A stretch of DNA of 64,000 nucleotides from Termitomyces sp. T153 (GCA_018296165.2 JACKQL020000010.1:1240001-1304000); one strand, 5' to 3'. Shown: positions 36,005-48,561, numbered from the stretch's first letter. Notes: generated by a model not told the origin, from the sequence alone. Program-made: numbers and translations.

Positions 36005-38655
36005 ATGGGTACTTCGCTCAGCATAATTCTTCCAAAGAAAGGCGAGAATTTACCCACTGCAACACAATTTGTGGGCGATGAAGATGTAGGTGTTTCTCAT
36101 TCTGTTTGTCAAATTTTCTGCCAATGGATAAGCAGATACCCAAAATACCCAGACGACAGCTCCCCATTAATAGGAATTATGACGAGCAGGCAAAGCAATT
36201 CTGGACCCTCTATGTGAACGAGGCCGAGCAGGATGATAAATATCTCACGGAAACATGGAAGTCTGATATGGATAGTACCCTTATTTTTGTGAGTTGTTTT
36301 CAATATGTGTACATCTGACGCAAATTATCCGCCATCTTATCTCAGGCTGGTCTTTTTTCTGCTGCAGTCACCGCTTTCATCATTGAAAGCTATAAACTCT
36401 TGCAAGTTGACTCCAGTGATGTCACCAACAACCTTCTTGAACAGATTCTGGCAGTACAAATTGTCGGAGCGTCTTTAAACACGTCTGCTATACCCCTCGC
36501 TACTGCTGTGCCCACTCCATCATTTAAACCCTCAGCTTCAGCAGTCATCATCAATGTCCTTTGGTTCCTCAGCCTTTCCTGCAGTCTTGCAGCAGCTTTA
36601 TGTGCAACACTTGTCCAACAGTGGACTAGGGACTATTTACAGCGAATTAACCGAAGCAATCAACCCCAGCGGCGCGGAACAATGAGAGGAATTATGTTCC
36701 ACGGCACCATCAAGTGGAAAATGAATGATGTTGTTGACAATATCCCGTCACTTCTCCATCTATCCCTGTTTTCCTTCTTTGCTGGATTGTGTATTTTCCT
36801 GTACACAATTAACAATGTCACAGCTGGGGTGGTATTGGTTATCGTTGCTGGCTGTCTCGTATTCTATATGTTCGCCACCTTTGCACCTGTTTGGGACCCA
36901 TCTGCGCCTTATGAAACACCTCTCTCAGCTCTCCTTTGGAAGATAAAACAATGTCTCGCTGCCATACTTGGTACTGTGAAACAGAAGGACTTAGAAGAGG
37001 CACGGGAAGCATTAGTATTATCATCAGTCGACGACCTATCTGTACACGAACATATCCAGGCCGTTTCCTGGTTGTACGATCGAACCATCGATGACAGCGA
37101 GCTTGAAAAGCTTGTAGTGGCCATACCTGGATTTTTGAACACAGATGACGGTCGCAAGGCTTGGGAAGTGTTTTTTACAAACGCACCTGAGACAGCAAAG
37201 GAGGTCGAAGACCGTATTCTGGATTTATTAGAGACCTGTACTGAATCAGCTCGGAACTACTTGGATCGAAAAAGCCAGAAACGCCGAGCGATGCTTTGCA
37301 TGGATGCAATGCTAGCTATGTCATCCCTTCCCCATTTCAGTAACAGGTCATCGAGTTCAAACGCGCCTGTAGATTTCTGGATTTATCCTTCGTGGAAAGA
37401 TGATGACGTATTAGCCACGCAGTTTCTCTGTCTGGAAGCTACCTTCATTTTGAACAGACTCAGAGCTCGGCTGCAACTTGTCAATTCGGATGAAATCGGT
37501 TGTTTTCGTTCTCTATCGGCCAAGGCTGACCAGTCACTGAGAGACCTCGACGATATGCAACATATTCTCATCAACTTCTTGCAAGACTACGATGGGTCGT
37601 GCAAGACTCAACAAGCAGATATCATGCTCCTTGTCAAGGCATATTTTGATGTGGCGAAATCCAAAGCTATTGTTCTATATCCTTCAACTCCCGACGCGAT
37701 GAGAGACTTAGAAGTCGACCACTATGGTTTCTTATCATGGTACCTTCCCTTGTTTCGTAAAATCCAACTCTTACTATCAGACTGCCATGTTCCTTCCCTC
37801 ACCGGGGATCAAGCTCTTCCTCTCAAAGCTCTTCAAATACTGGGATACCTGCGCCTGCACAAGGTCTTTCCACCACTCCCTGAAATATCCTATACTCTAC
37901 ATGAAAATGTAAAAGGTCTTTCTGAAGCTTGGGTGGTTACCGATGATGCCTGCCCCACAAGGGATGAGGGTGGTTTTCCAGCCAGGGAAACAGGACTACA
38001 CATGCCCATTGTACATCACCAGGGTACTTTCCCGCAGTATCTGTCTCAAGAGCTTCATCCTATATCATCACTACTTGGTCTGCTTGATATTGCGGAAGTT
38101 CCTAGCCCCATTACATCCCCAGTGGTGCCGATAAATGATCATATGTCTTGTAATTGGATGTTGCTTGCAACACGCGACGAGGGTCCATTTAGCCTGCTAG
38201 CATCATTCTACGAGGCCTCTGTCGAGGACAAGGGCACAATTGGTGGACTTTTGATACTCCTAACAACGCTCAGAAGATACAAACCTCGGGTCTTCGATTC
38301 ATCAATTGTTGATAAATGGCTCAAGATCATCTGTCCGTATCTCTTAAATTGGCAGCCACTTAACACGGGCTCCCAATTCCTCCTTGTCGTCACGCTCCTT
38401 GAGATTTTGGCTTGGAAACGTGATACGCCTTTCGAGGTGTGTTTCCCAATCTCTGATAACAATCTAGAGTATCTCGTTTCCATCCTGGGCCACCGTCTCG
38501 ACAAGGATCTGCCTATAACAATGGCGGAACGAGGGTTAGGAATCATACCTGACTTGGGGAGCTCCAATCGTGACCGTGCGAGGTCAATTAGTAACCGGAT
38601 GGCCAAATTATTTCGAGAGGCCAATGTCACTTCTTTGCACAACCGCAATTTTTAG
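36005..38655 (+). CDS. DUF6535 membrane protein, copy B
   Basis: Three exons (36005-36085, 36160-36288, 36346-38655) give 839 aa with the same layout as copy A. The start is MGTSLSIILPKKG, then DEQAKQFWTLYVNEAEQDDK, the DUF6535 core AGLFSAAVTAFIIESYKLLQ, the TM helix VIINVLWFLSLSCSLAAALC and QQWTRDYLQR. The C-terminal region is helical, without a named domain. No in-frame stop or frameshift was seen, so both copies appear functional. Divergence from copy A is uneven: the part around 37815-38215 is nearly identical, while the 150 bp before it is hard to align. Function unknown. Confidence 0.9.
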
Positions 38656-38940
38656 AGGCTCGAGGGGGTATCATAGCAGCAACCGGGTTTTCAAGAACTA
38701 ATTAGATCAGCTCAGTTAATTCAGAACGAGTGACGAATGGTTTTTCCTTAGTTGTCCCAGATGTATAGCAACAAGGCTAACACTAAGTTATCTTCTGGGG
38801 CCACAAGCGTGTACAATGACGGTACATTCGACGCGTCCTCGCGCGTTTTCGGTCAACGCCGAGGCTCTTTCTTATTGGCTTCCACCATCTCCTCGCCATT
38901 TCTTGATTTCCTCAGCTTTTCTTGCTTAAATAGCTTCTTG

Positions 38941-41900
38941 ATGGACCCTCAAATTAATTTCAGTCACCAGGACCAGACGATGCCGGCGACAGCGCCGCTC
39001 AAGATTTTCTCGCTGACTCGCAGTATAAATCAGCAGGAGAATCGAGTCGGTCACAATATACCAAGCCCGTTCAGGCCAGTGCGCGCGGATGGACATGCAG
39101 GTGCTCAGCCTATCTTTCCTGGCCTGCGTCGAATGCAAAATACAACGTCAACGAATGTGAATCGGCCACCTCAGCAACAGAAACCTTTCTTTAGTCTTCT
39201 CAATGCGACAGCGAATTCGGCAAAAGCAGCCTCAGTACAACAACAAGAAATTATGAAACACGAACCACCGTCCTGTGCGTCTTTACCTATTACACTGGAA
39301 ACATGCCGGCTAATATACTGCAGCTGATAAAGGTCTCTCTCCTTCTCCCCCTCCCTCCGAACAAGCGCATATATCCAGTATTGGTCTAGGGATTGGCATC
39401 AATTTGCCGCGTCCACATCAGATGCTTCCTCCGCCTATTCCTCCCCAAGGTCCAGACTCGCGACCGCCGTCACCTGCGCCTCGGCCGAGACCCCGATCAA
39501 GGTCGAGGTCGAGATCTTCAACCTTTTGTCGCGGGGATGAAGGTGAAGGAGAGGACGATACATCGAGTTTGGGTATGGGCGTGGATGTAGACGTGGTTGT
39601 GATCAATGCGCTGAGAGGGGTGCGCGTTGCGAATGCGGAACTTGGGGAGGAGGTGTGTCTCTCCTCTCCGCGTGATTCGCTTTGAGTTTTCTCTTTTCGA
39701 TCATTCAGACGCATATATATGTGCCCATTCTTTGATCCATCATATAAGCATACTAATTGGAAGTCTCAATCCGACTTATCTCGTTTTAATCTTCACAGCG
39801 CCGGAGATCCAAATCTCTTCTTGCCCAGTTGAACGCCCTCACGTTAACGAACGAGTCTCTCAAGCATGAACACTCCTCCGTTTCTGAAAAACTTCGCTCT
39901 GCACTCAATGAACTCGCCAAGCGTGACGAAGAAGCCTGTCTTCTCCGAGAGGAACGGGACCAGGCTATCCGGAAGAGGGGGGAGGAGAAGGAGAAAATTG
40001 ATGCGCTTAGACGAGGCATGTGTGAATTGGGAGAAAGGTTCGTCTATTTTTTTTACCGACAGTTAATGAAGATTGACATGCGGACTAGCCATGTGTTGCT
40101 GAAAACGGTGTATCACGATATAAAGGAGTCGTATGAGAGGGAGAAGAAGCACAAGGAGGAAGTGCAAAATGCAAAGGCGTGGGCAGAAGAGAATCTGAAG
40201 AGTATGCGGCGTTTGTTCAATTTGGAATCTTAGTTGAACTCTGACCATTCAATTCACAGAACTAGAGCCCTTACTTCAAGACGACATGTACTTAGCCAAG
40301 GAAGCCCGAGGCCTCGTAGTTTCTCTTCGGGAGGAACTAGCGGACTGTACGTTCGTAACTCCCCCTCTTTTATCCTAATAAATATCCTTTTCCTCCTTAC
40401 AGCCCGCCGTGTAATTGACCTTCTGAGAGACAAACTGCACCATCTCTCCTCCACACTCGCGGAAACACAGAATCATGTTCGCGAGCTTGAGGACGCAAGG
40501 CGCGAATCGAGAGAACAACTGAAATCATTTTTAGAGAAAGTAGAGAAGGGGGCGGAGGAGAGAGTGGAGGTGGCGAAGAAAAGGTAGGCTGTGTTTGCTG
40601 TTATCTTTATCCTCACTTACTGCAACGTTTGTGTATAGGATGGAGGAGATGGAGGGCGAGTTCAAGACCTTGAGGGAATGTAGGGATGTGTGAGTCGTAT
40701 TCACCTATTTGGCCTTTCAATATATGCATGTTTCTTTCACAGTAAACTTGCACAAGACCTCCGCCTCGAGCACTTGGCCGAGAAGCTGCATGAACTTGAA
40801 GAAGCTCACAATACGTACGTACTCATTCACTTTCGCTTTTCTACCGCTCATTTGAACCGCGCTTTGTCATCACAGTACAATCGTCGCCCTTGACGCTGCT
40901 CGCTCTGAATGCACAGAACTGGGACGAGTGAAGGACGGATTGATCCGGAGGTGAGTGTTTTGATTTCGTCTCTTACACCGTTTTCAGTCACTGACGTAGT
41001 TCCAGTCTCGCGGAAGCCGAAGAGAAACGACGTTCTGAAGCGGCAGCTAATGAGAAGGGGTTAGATGTGGCAAAGAAGGCGGCTGAGGAGGCGCAAGATA
41101 GGTACGATCCGTCTTTTTTTCATCAGAACGCTGACCGGGCAATGCGGTTAGCCGAAGACAGACAGAGGTTCAGATAGCGGTTGGTCCTGACGATGTGTTT
41201 CTTTGATAGAGGACGTTGATGGTATTCTACTGAAGCTCCTCCAGGAGCGTTTTGATGCGCAAACAATGACGCTTCGTCTCACGAAGGAGCAGTATGGAGA
41301 CATCCAGGTCTGCAGGTTTTGCATACTTCAATCGTTCCTTCTTCACTATTATGCTTGATGTAGGAGCGATTCCAGGCGTCCGAGGATATGCTTTCGAAGA
41401 CGCGGGAAACCCTTGGTACAGTACGCGCGGAACTTGATGCGGAGCGCGCGGAAGTTTTGCGGATCGCAGGGGAGGCACTGAGGAGGACCGAAGAGTGAGT
41501 TATCGTTATCTTACCAAACTTCTGTCGAGCAAGAGCTCAGTCATCACAAGGCTACGAGACTCAGATGCTCGCTTGGCTGTACGTCGATTTTGATGCTTCA
41601 TTTTCTATGGTGTTTAATGCGGTCCTTGCATAGGAGCTCAAAGAGAAGTTTGCGGTGTTGAATGAGGGTGAAAAACGTGCTGGGGAGTATGTTCTACATC
41701 TTCCTTTCTGAGGTTCTTTTGCCTGACTTGACACTCGAAAGCCTCGAGGAGGCACTGTCCAGCCTTAGAGTACGTTCTCCTTCTCTCGAGTCTAGCTGGA
41801 TTATATGTTGAATTTACACGACCCAGAGCAAAACGTTGGAGCAAGCACAGTCCCGGTGCATCGATCTTGAGATGAAGATGCGTGAAGCATTGAAGGAACT

Positions 41901-43934
41901 TGCGGTATATTTTCTGCAACTGGCCCTGATTCAAAATGAACGTGGTCATTGCAGGAACAGCTTGATGCGCGAGAGATGGTGTTACAGCAGAGTCTTAAAG
42001 AGAAGATGGATGAGATCAAGATGTTAAAGAAGAGTGAGAGGTCGAAGGAGGATGAGTATGTGTTGACTGTTTCGGTTGTCTGATACTAATTGATGACTTC
42101 AGGCTACACAAGGCGGAAGTCAAGGTTGCGGTATGTCTAGTCATCTTTTGTTCCGTGTCAATCAATCTTAACGGAATCCGCTGTGTGACTCAGGCATCTG
42201 AGGCACAGGAAATGGTGTTCAGGCAGAACCTTGCCCAAAAAACAGACGAAATCGAGGTGCTGAAGAAGAATGGGAAGATGACGGAGGACGAGTCAGTTTG
42301 GTTGAGCGCTCTTTTGGTTTGATACTGAATGATAAGTCTAGGTTACGCAAGGCTGAGGTCAAAATCATGGTAACTCAAATAGGATATCGTTCAGTTTACA
42401 TCTAGGCTAACTAGTTGAATTATCATAGGCCCTACAGGAACAACTTAAATCGCAGGAAGCAGTGTTAAAGCAGATTCAGGGACGGTATGGTGATCTTCAG
42501 GTAGGCATCACAGGCTCATCTTTGTCTGCGGAGTGTTTCGTTGAGGGAAACGAGAAGAAAGCGAGCGCCAGGCTCGCAGAGGATCTCACCGCAGCTCAAA
42601 ATGCGTTGGAAGAAGCACGCCGGGAGGTTCTCCAACACGCTCAGGACTCGATGAGATTTGTAGAGTTATGTGAGCGTATTGAAGCGGGTCAGCGTAGAAC
42701 TGAGGAACAGCGGCTAAGTAGGGCGAAGGAAGAGGGGGAGCGCGTGAGGGCAGAGGATGAAAGGGTTAATGAGTTGATATCAGTGATCGAACGATTAGAG
42801 GGTGAAAAGAGAGCTTTGGCGGAGAAGAAGGGGACACTGAGGGAAAGGTATGATCAGAATGAACTGGTAAGAATGGATTCATACACATGTAAGGCTCTAT
42901 GCTGATTCACCAGCAGAATGACAACGAGAAAGATTTTGCGGAATGGTTGATGAATCTGGCCAGGTCGTTGCATGAAGAGGAGGAGGTGGCCAAGGATAAC
43001 GAGCTGCGCCGCGTTAAGTTTCCTTTCTTTTTTTCTATCTCATCCAAGGCATACGTTCTTACCATGATATACCGTCCACAGAAGGAGAACCTAGTACTTC
43101 AGTTGCAGGTGAAGATTCGAGAACTGGAATCAAGTCTTGCGCATATAATCAAGGAGAAGGAGGAGCTGTCAGGTGGCACAACGAAGTCCATGATTGATCT
43201 CACTGCTTTCATGACTTCAAGCCCGAGCACATGTCCCACTGAAGTTGGCCGACCTGCAGTTCGTTATTGCCCATGTACATCATCGCAATCCTCTCATCAT
43301 GGTCCTTTCTGTAGCATGAACAGGCAATGCTTGTCAATATCGACACAGGACTTGTCCAGCCCCTTCCCGCGAAGGCCATTGCGACGAAACCTCTGACGGA
43401 ACCGGCTCCTGCACCCTTGACGAAACAAACTTTTGCCTCGGACAAGATATCGAAGACACCAGCGTTAAAGAAAACCATCGGATTATCGTTCTCAAGTCTT
43501 GATGAGTCCGACTCGGAAGAAGATATACCACTCTCTGAGGCGTCGGCTGCCGCGAAGACCATGCTGGGGAAGAGGGACCGAGTACCGTCCCCTTTTCAAC
43601 CTCAGGACGAGGACCAAAAGACCATCCAGAGTGCCATGGAATCGAGCCTCGAGACATATACGGGCTCAAATCGCTTGGTAGATGTTTTTTTCTTTTTTCA
43701 GTATTTCGTTTATATCGAGTTCGTGAGTTCTACTAACACATCTTACTTGTCCTTTGTATCAGAGGAAAGGGGCTGCTAGCCGAGCGACAAATGTTTCCTC
43801 GACATACGCGTCTTCGACTGCACAGAAGAAGGTAAGATGCTCATCATTGGTTGGTTCAAAAGACCTATTTTGTACTGTGCTCTCGTCTTCAGGCTACGGA
43901 CGGTGGGACAAAACCCAAGAGGAAACGCAAATGA
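38941..43934 (+). CDS. Long coiled-coil protein with basic C-terminus
   Basis: Intron-rich gene of roughly 1000 aa; not every splice was settled. Exon 1 (MDPQINFSHQDQTMPATAPL) and exon 2 encode a Pro/Ser-rich head with an RPRPRSRSRSRSS stretch. From about 39800 nearly every exon is heptad-like and rich in E, K, R, L: LLAQLNALTLTNESLKHEHS, LRDKLHHLSSTLAETQNHVR, LRLEHLAEKLHELEEAHNT, RLAEDLTAAQNALEEARREV. The tail has an acidic SSLDESDSEEDIPLSEAS block and ends KPKRKRK, a nuclear-localisation-like cluster. An exon pair near 41955-42390 is tandemly duplicated. No motor, ATPase or DNA-binding fold is visible, so a structural or scaffold role is only a guess. Confidence 0.65.
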
Positions 43935-44096
43935 TGTGGGTCAGTAGTAGGACTGCTTGTTCCCTAAGGTTATCCGTCGTCCTTTTGTATCATTGTTGAC
44001 CTTTCGCCTGTTCTATTCAAGATGTGTTATCTCTGTACTCCCTTTATTGTTGCGAATCACAATACGTTTTCATCATGTTGACATATGGATGCATTG

Positions 44097-44120
44097 GATT
44101 GATTGATTGATTGATTGATT
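44097..44120. repeat. (GATT)6 microsatellite
   Basis: Six perfect GATT units directly after the end of unit B. They mark the edge between the duplicated genes and the CG-poor transposon region. Confidence 0.9.
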
Positions 44121-44284
44121 TTTATTTGTTTCGAGACCTATTTTAAACATGGAATGCTCCTGAACAATTGTGTCCTAGGTCCCGCAGAACGTAATGGGGT
44201 GGTAATTACGGACACTCCGATTAGTTCTCCGGCCTGATCCCTTTTCAGCTGATGCCGGTTACGCCTCATAGCCACTTTACTATG

Positions 44285-46103
44285 ATTTGACTTTGTCGGA
44301 GTTCATACTACTTCCCACTTTTAATCCCATACCATCTGCTGCTATTGTGCCTTCCCAATTTCTAAATCCAGCTACACTCAGCAAGGCTTACTGTGTGTGC
44401 ATTGGTTTGTCTTATGTGAGGCACTTTGCTCCAGCTCCTGAGCTCCCAATCTGTCACACCAGCAAGGGTCTCATGACTAACCCTTCTCCATGCCCAGACA
44501 CTAACTTCAGAGTACGGATTCCAATTGTGATTGGCAATGAGTCAGTCCAGCTGGGCCAATTGACCCATCCAATAGGTGGCTGAGACTGATTGATGGGCTA
44601 CATGGTACTTTGGCAGCCAAATCCATACTATATTGACACCCTATCTTCATGCCTATCTGTGCCATGACATGCTTGGTCAGCAAGTTTCCTCTCCCAAATC
44701 CATCACACTGGGGAACCTTCTCTTTCTCTGATTGGACATGAGCATGGTAGTCACCAAACCTCATTGCGTTATGTGTTGATTGGTATGTTCCAAAGTGGCC
44801 TGCACAACAAAGCCTCCCTAGTCAATCATGTGTGGGCAGTGGCTTCCAGTGGTGTTGAATAAGCTATGTGTGGTGTCTAGAGTGTTTTCTGCCAAAGGCC
44901 ACATTACATACAGGAATTGAACTAACAACCCTGTGGTCCCACTTGGTAAGATAGAAACATCCCTAAGGACACAATGGTGCCAACTGAGCCACTGTGTTCC
45001 TATGGATGCATTGGATCCCCAATTCTCTTTCATATGTAATGAGAAAGGATTCCATGTGTCAATGAATGTACTTGGTTGCTAGTGCTGGAATCTTGTAGGG
45101 AAATCACCAATCCTTTAGACTTGGCCTTATCTCCTCCATCTATGTTTTCCTTATTGCATTACATAACCCCTAAACTATGTATATAAGGACTGGATGTACT
45201 AGGATAGATTAGTTTTTGCAATTCTAGGACTTATTTCAGTTCTACTGCCATTTTTCAAGAGCCTGTTTGGAATGAGATTCAAATTCCAAATCTGTGAGAC
45301 ACTGATGCTCTTATGTAAGTAATGAGAGAGGGTTCCATATTCAGTTGAATGGCCTGAATGGCCTCTGCCCTGCTAACTGTGATTGAAATCATTTGATGTA
45401 TTCTAAAATGTATATTTTATCCAATCATTCAATTGCTGGAAAGATACATCACCCTTCCTCTGACAATCTCTCTGAACTTTGATTGAGCACATATTGTAGT
45501 GTTCTTCTTGTTTTTTGTGACTCTGCCTTTTTAACACTCTATTTTCACAACAGTTTGTCTTTACTACACCCAGTATTTACAATGCTGTCTTTATGATGTT
45601 CAGTCTCTATAACATTGACATTCAGTCTTTACAATGCTCTGTCTTTGTGGCCACTCTTACAGTGTTTATCCTGCATCATTCTATCTTTGCATCTTTGCAA
45701 CTCTGCTTCCCTTCCCTTCTCTGTGTATATTATTTTATGTATCCCTTAACTAAATTACCATGTTGTGTCCCTGGGGTTTCAAATGAGAGAGACTGCCCAC
45801 CTCCAGGTGTAAAGATTCTTGCTGATGACTATTCAGAATTCTTCAACTCATTATATTTTTCTGATGCTCATGGTTTTCTTACACCAGACTCTGTGGCTGA
45901 TTGACTGACAAGTGTTTTCAAAGGTGAATTGCCATCTCCTTCATTTCTTACATCTCACAAAGCTGATATTTTTACTGTTTGCAATCTGATTGATAGATCA
46001 TTTATCACTTTAGATCTTATGTTAGCCATCTAATTTGGTTTTATCATACTTTAAAGCACTACACTCAATCTCTCAACAATTAATTAAGTGTCATTGCACC
46101 CAA
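44285..46103. other. CG-poor degenerate repeat sequence
   Basis: From about 44.29 kb CG dinucleotides almost vanish. Short open frames (for example 44287-44583 and 45593-45904 on plus) show protein-like bias without a family I can name. Only the tRNA-like block at 44913-44991 stands out. Confidence 0.5.
44913..44991 (-). repeat. Candidate tRNA-derived SINE or tRNA relic
   Basis: The minus strand carries TGGCTCAGTTGGC (44979-44991), a good pol III A box, and about 55 bp later AGTTCAATTCC (44913-44923), a B box as left after CG loss. The flanks do not fold into a full tRNA, which suits a SINE head better than a gene. Confidence 0.4.
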
Positions 46104-46256
46104 GTTCTAGTGTTTCTGTTATGGTTCATGCAGCTTATGATTCACACCTTGTAAGTCAAAACTAGTCAATTGATCTTGTCTACAAAGTGTGAAGTAAGGT
46201 GCTGCCTTACATAACTACAATACAAGTATTTAATAAGTAGTGTCATGTGATGCTAC
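46104..46256 (+). repeat. Terminal inverted repeat copy (right-end type)
   Basis: About 150 bp that match the last part of the window (63846-63999) in the same orientation, including GTCTACAAAGTGTGAAGTAA and the end GTGTCATGTGATGCTAC. It is the inverse of 46438-46600, 180 bp away. Probably the right end of another copy of the same element. Confidence 0.75.
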
Positions 46257-46259
46257 CAT

Positions 46260-46309
46260 GTAATAATAGTAATAATAACAATAACAATGACAATAACAAT
46301 AATGATGAT
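46260..46309. repeat. AAT/AAC simple repeat
   Basis: A run of TAATAATAGTAATAATAACA and similar triplets between two transposon ends. Confidence 0.85.
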
Positions 46310-46437
46310 CAAACAGCCTACTCAATAAGATGGTCATAGTAAGACCCTGGCATGCTGCCCAACAATACTGGGTGATATATAATGGAGCATCCATTACTTC
46401 TCATATTACTTAAGATAATTTACTTATTAATATTATA

Positions 46438-46890
46438 CAGTAGCATCACATGATGCTACCTATTGAATACTTGTATTGTAATTACATAAGGTAGCACCTT
46501 ACTTCATACTTTGTAGACAAGATCAATTGACTTGTTTTGACTTACAAGGTGTGAATTGTAAGCTGCACAATCCATAATGGAAATGTTACATTTTTTTAAA
46601 TTAAATGAGCATACACTTGTTTGCAAAGCAAGAAGCTGAACTTCCAAAAAGAAGTTCACTGCCACTGGTTAAGATCATAATGTTAAAAATTTAATTTTAA
46701 TGTTCACCTTTATGGAAGGTCAGGTGTTTGGGCCTCAGTTTGAGCTAGAGTTTGATTAATCATTGCAAACTGCTCCACATGAACCATCAGATCTTGCTAC
46801 ATCACACCATGGCATGGGGAGAGAGTGATGTGATGCCAGGAGGGCTGCCAGCAGCTACTCCCATTTGAACACTCCTGGGTGGTCTAACAA
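46438..46890 (+). mobile_element. Left terminal inverted repeat (~450 bp) of a 17.6-kb element
   Basis: Starts CAGTAGCATCACATGATGCT and is matched, inverted, by 63540-63999 over about 450 bp at roughly 85-90 percent by eye. The first 20 bases after CA form a palindrome (GTAGCATCA-CA-TGATGCTAC). A further partial copy of an inner TIR segment, TGTAACATTTCCATTATGGT, begins at about 46890 where the match to the right arm stops. The superfamily is not identified. Confidence 0.75.
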
Positions 46891-47543
46891 TGTAACATTT
46901 CCATTATGGTTCATGCAGCTTATGATTCAAGTAATTCATATTAAAAGTATTCACTACAAAGAAGTAATGGGCACTCTGTTACATACTCCTCTTTTGAGTC
47001 TGTCAACAGACTTACAACAACTCAGGAAACAAATAAGGAGGTGGGATACAGCATCTCACCTGTGAGTTTGACCAGAATTCAAGCATGGACTCCTACATTA
47101 AAGCAGTGGTAGGATCAAATGGTTCTACTCAATAAGATGGACATAGTACCATCCCAGCATGCTGCCCAACTGTGCTAGGTAATAATATTGGGCACTCAGT
47201 TAGCCCATGTTCTTTTCCAAGGTTAATTGATCCCTCTGGTAGTTCACCCTGCATGTTCATCCATCTTTGAGGCTGCTGCTTCCTTGTTGCTCATGATGTC
47301 TGCCCAGTGCTCCAATGCAGCATTAGCTATATCAATAGAGCTACTTGGCCCAGCTTTGGAAATTGCCTGGGTAGCAATGTTAGTTGCTATAGCCATGTCT
47401 AAAGGGCTAGGGACAACTTGTGGAGTCATTTCTGGGCAGGGGTTTTTGGGTGCTGAAGAGTCATCAGCATAGTTCAGTTCTATGGACTCCTCCATAGGCA
47501 TGTCCTGAGAGGACACAGCAGAGTTTGCAGCTGGGTTGGTAGT
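46890..47543 (-). other. CG-poor transposon sequence with minus-strand ORF fragment
   Basis: Contains a partial TIR piece (46890-46935) and a block at 47124-47195 that repeats 46315-46390 (CTACTCAATAAGATGG). The minus-strand open frame at 47244-47633 has an Ala/Ser/acidic composition (ADDSSAPKNPCPEMTP, ALEHWADIMSNKEAAASKMD). No family was recognised. Confidence 0.4.
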
Positions 47544-48500
47544 TGTCATGACCCACTCCCAGACCTCTGGAGCTCCTCCCAAAGCCACCCCACTTCCTAG
47601 AGATTCCCACAACACCCTCTTGACCCATCCCAACTAAGGTGCCTGCCTAGGCTATTTCTGATGCTTCTCTGGCAAACCATGACAGCCTTCTGGCAAACTC
47701 CAGCACATTCCTGTGGGCCTCCTCCTCCTCTCTTTTACAAGACCCCTGAGCCTCTCCAACATCTCACCTAACCCAGGCACACATTGCTAGCTTGTCCCCA
47801 TGACACAGTTGACTCCTTCAGAACTTCCCAATGACTGCAGAGTGGACCACATCCCCATCAATTCCTATTAGAACATCAATGCAGCCTGCCCTCTGATTAG
47901 AACTAACACCTGTCAATCCTGTGTGGCTCTGAAAAGTCTGCCCCCAATTCCTGAAGGAGTCCAGTAGTCTATATATAAGTCATAAAGCAGCATCTGTTAC
48001 TCCAGCCTTGATATTGCATTAACTGTGGTTACTTGTTACATTTCTTCTCTGTTTCTGTCTCTAGTCCCATGTTTCTCATCTCAATTATATTTTGTTCTTG
48101 TCTCTGTCTCATCTCAACTCTGTCTCACCTCATCTATCTCTATTTCCTTTATTGTTCCTAAGTCCCTTTCAATTCTGACATCATTACAAACTCCATGCAT
48201 ATGTTACAACTTTCCAAACATTTATAAGTTAACTCCAGACCTCACCCTATGTTTGGCACTGAAACCCATCACTCTTAATTGATCCCCCATCAAACTCTGG
48301 CTCCACTTCCATCATCTGTATAGCCTCTGCTTGCCCTGCCATCTGTATATTTGCCTATGGACTTGTGCCTGACACACTGCCAAAACTCAAACTCTATTGT
48401 ATCTGGTTTTAGACTTCCTCAGACTACTCCAGACCTGCTCAGACTGCTTCCCTTCACTTATCCTCACAAGTATCTGAAGTCCAGACCACTCTGGAGCACT
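47544..48500 (+). repeat. LTR-like repeat beginning TGTCATGACCC, copy 1
   Basis: Starts TGTCATGACCC and shares ordered blocks with the sequence from 55542: the start, a CTGACA/CTGGCAAACTC region, a TATATAAG-type TATA element near 47972 and CTTGATATT about 40 bp later. The copies are very diverged. Interpreted as LTRs of a plus-oriented element; the 3' boundary is uncertain. Confidence 0.5.
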
Positions 48501-48502
48501 AG

Positions 48503-48561
48503 GTTATAAGTGCAGAACATTGCATCTGCCTAGTAAAGACTCACTCAGTTAAGCTGAGCCC
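48503..48561 (-). other. Preserved empty site matching the solo LTR insertion
   Basis: This stretch, containing CATCTGCCTAGTAAAGACTC and then CAGTTAAGCTGAGCCC, matches the two flanks of the solo LTR at 58050-58418 but is uninterrupted. A single GTTAA (48548-48552) stands where the filled site has two. Confidence 0.8.

Larger units (their letters stand above)
33008..44085. repeat. Segmental duplication, unit B
   Basis: About 11.1 kb, the second copy of the 23690-32802 block in direct orientation. It starts within the last exon of the upstream gene (decayed end ARTGVAIS near 33172) and ends at TCATCATGTTGACAT before the GATT microsatellite. It is longer than unit A mainly because it keeps the full coiled-coil gene. 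Confidence 0.85.

Noticed and set aside
39418..39714. Minus-strand frame rich in Ser and acidic residues
   Set aside because: Antisense of the Arg/Ser-rich exon of the coiled-coil gene; the low-complexity repeat keeps both strands open.
46260..46600. Possible CRISPR-like or satellite array
   Set aside because: It is simple-sequence repeat plus two inverted transposon ends; no regular repeat-spacer pattern, and the organism is a eukaryote.
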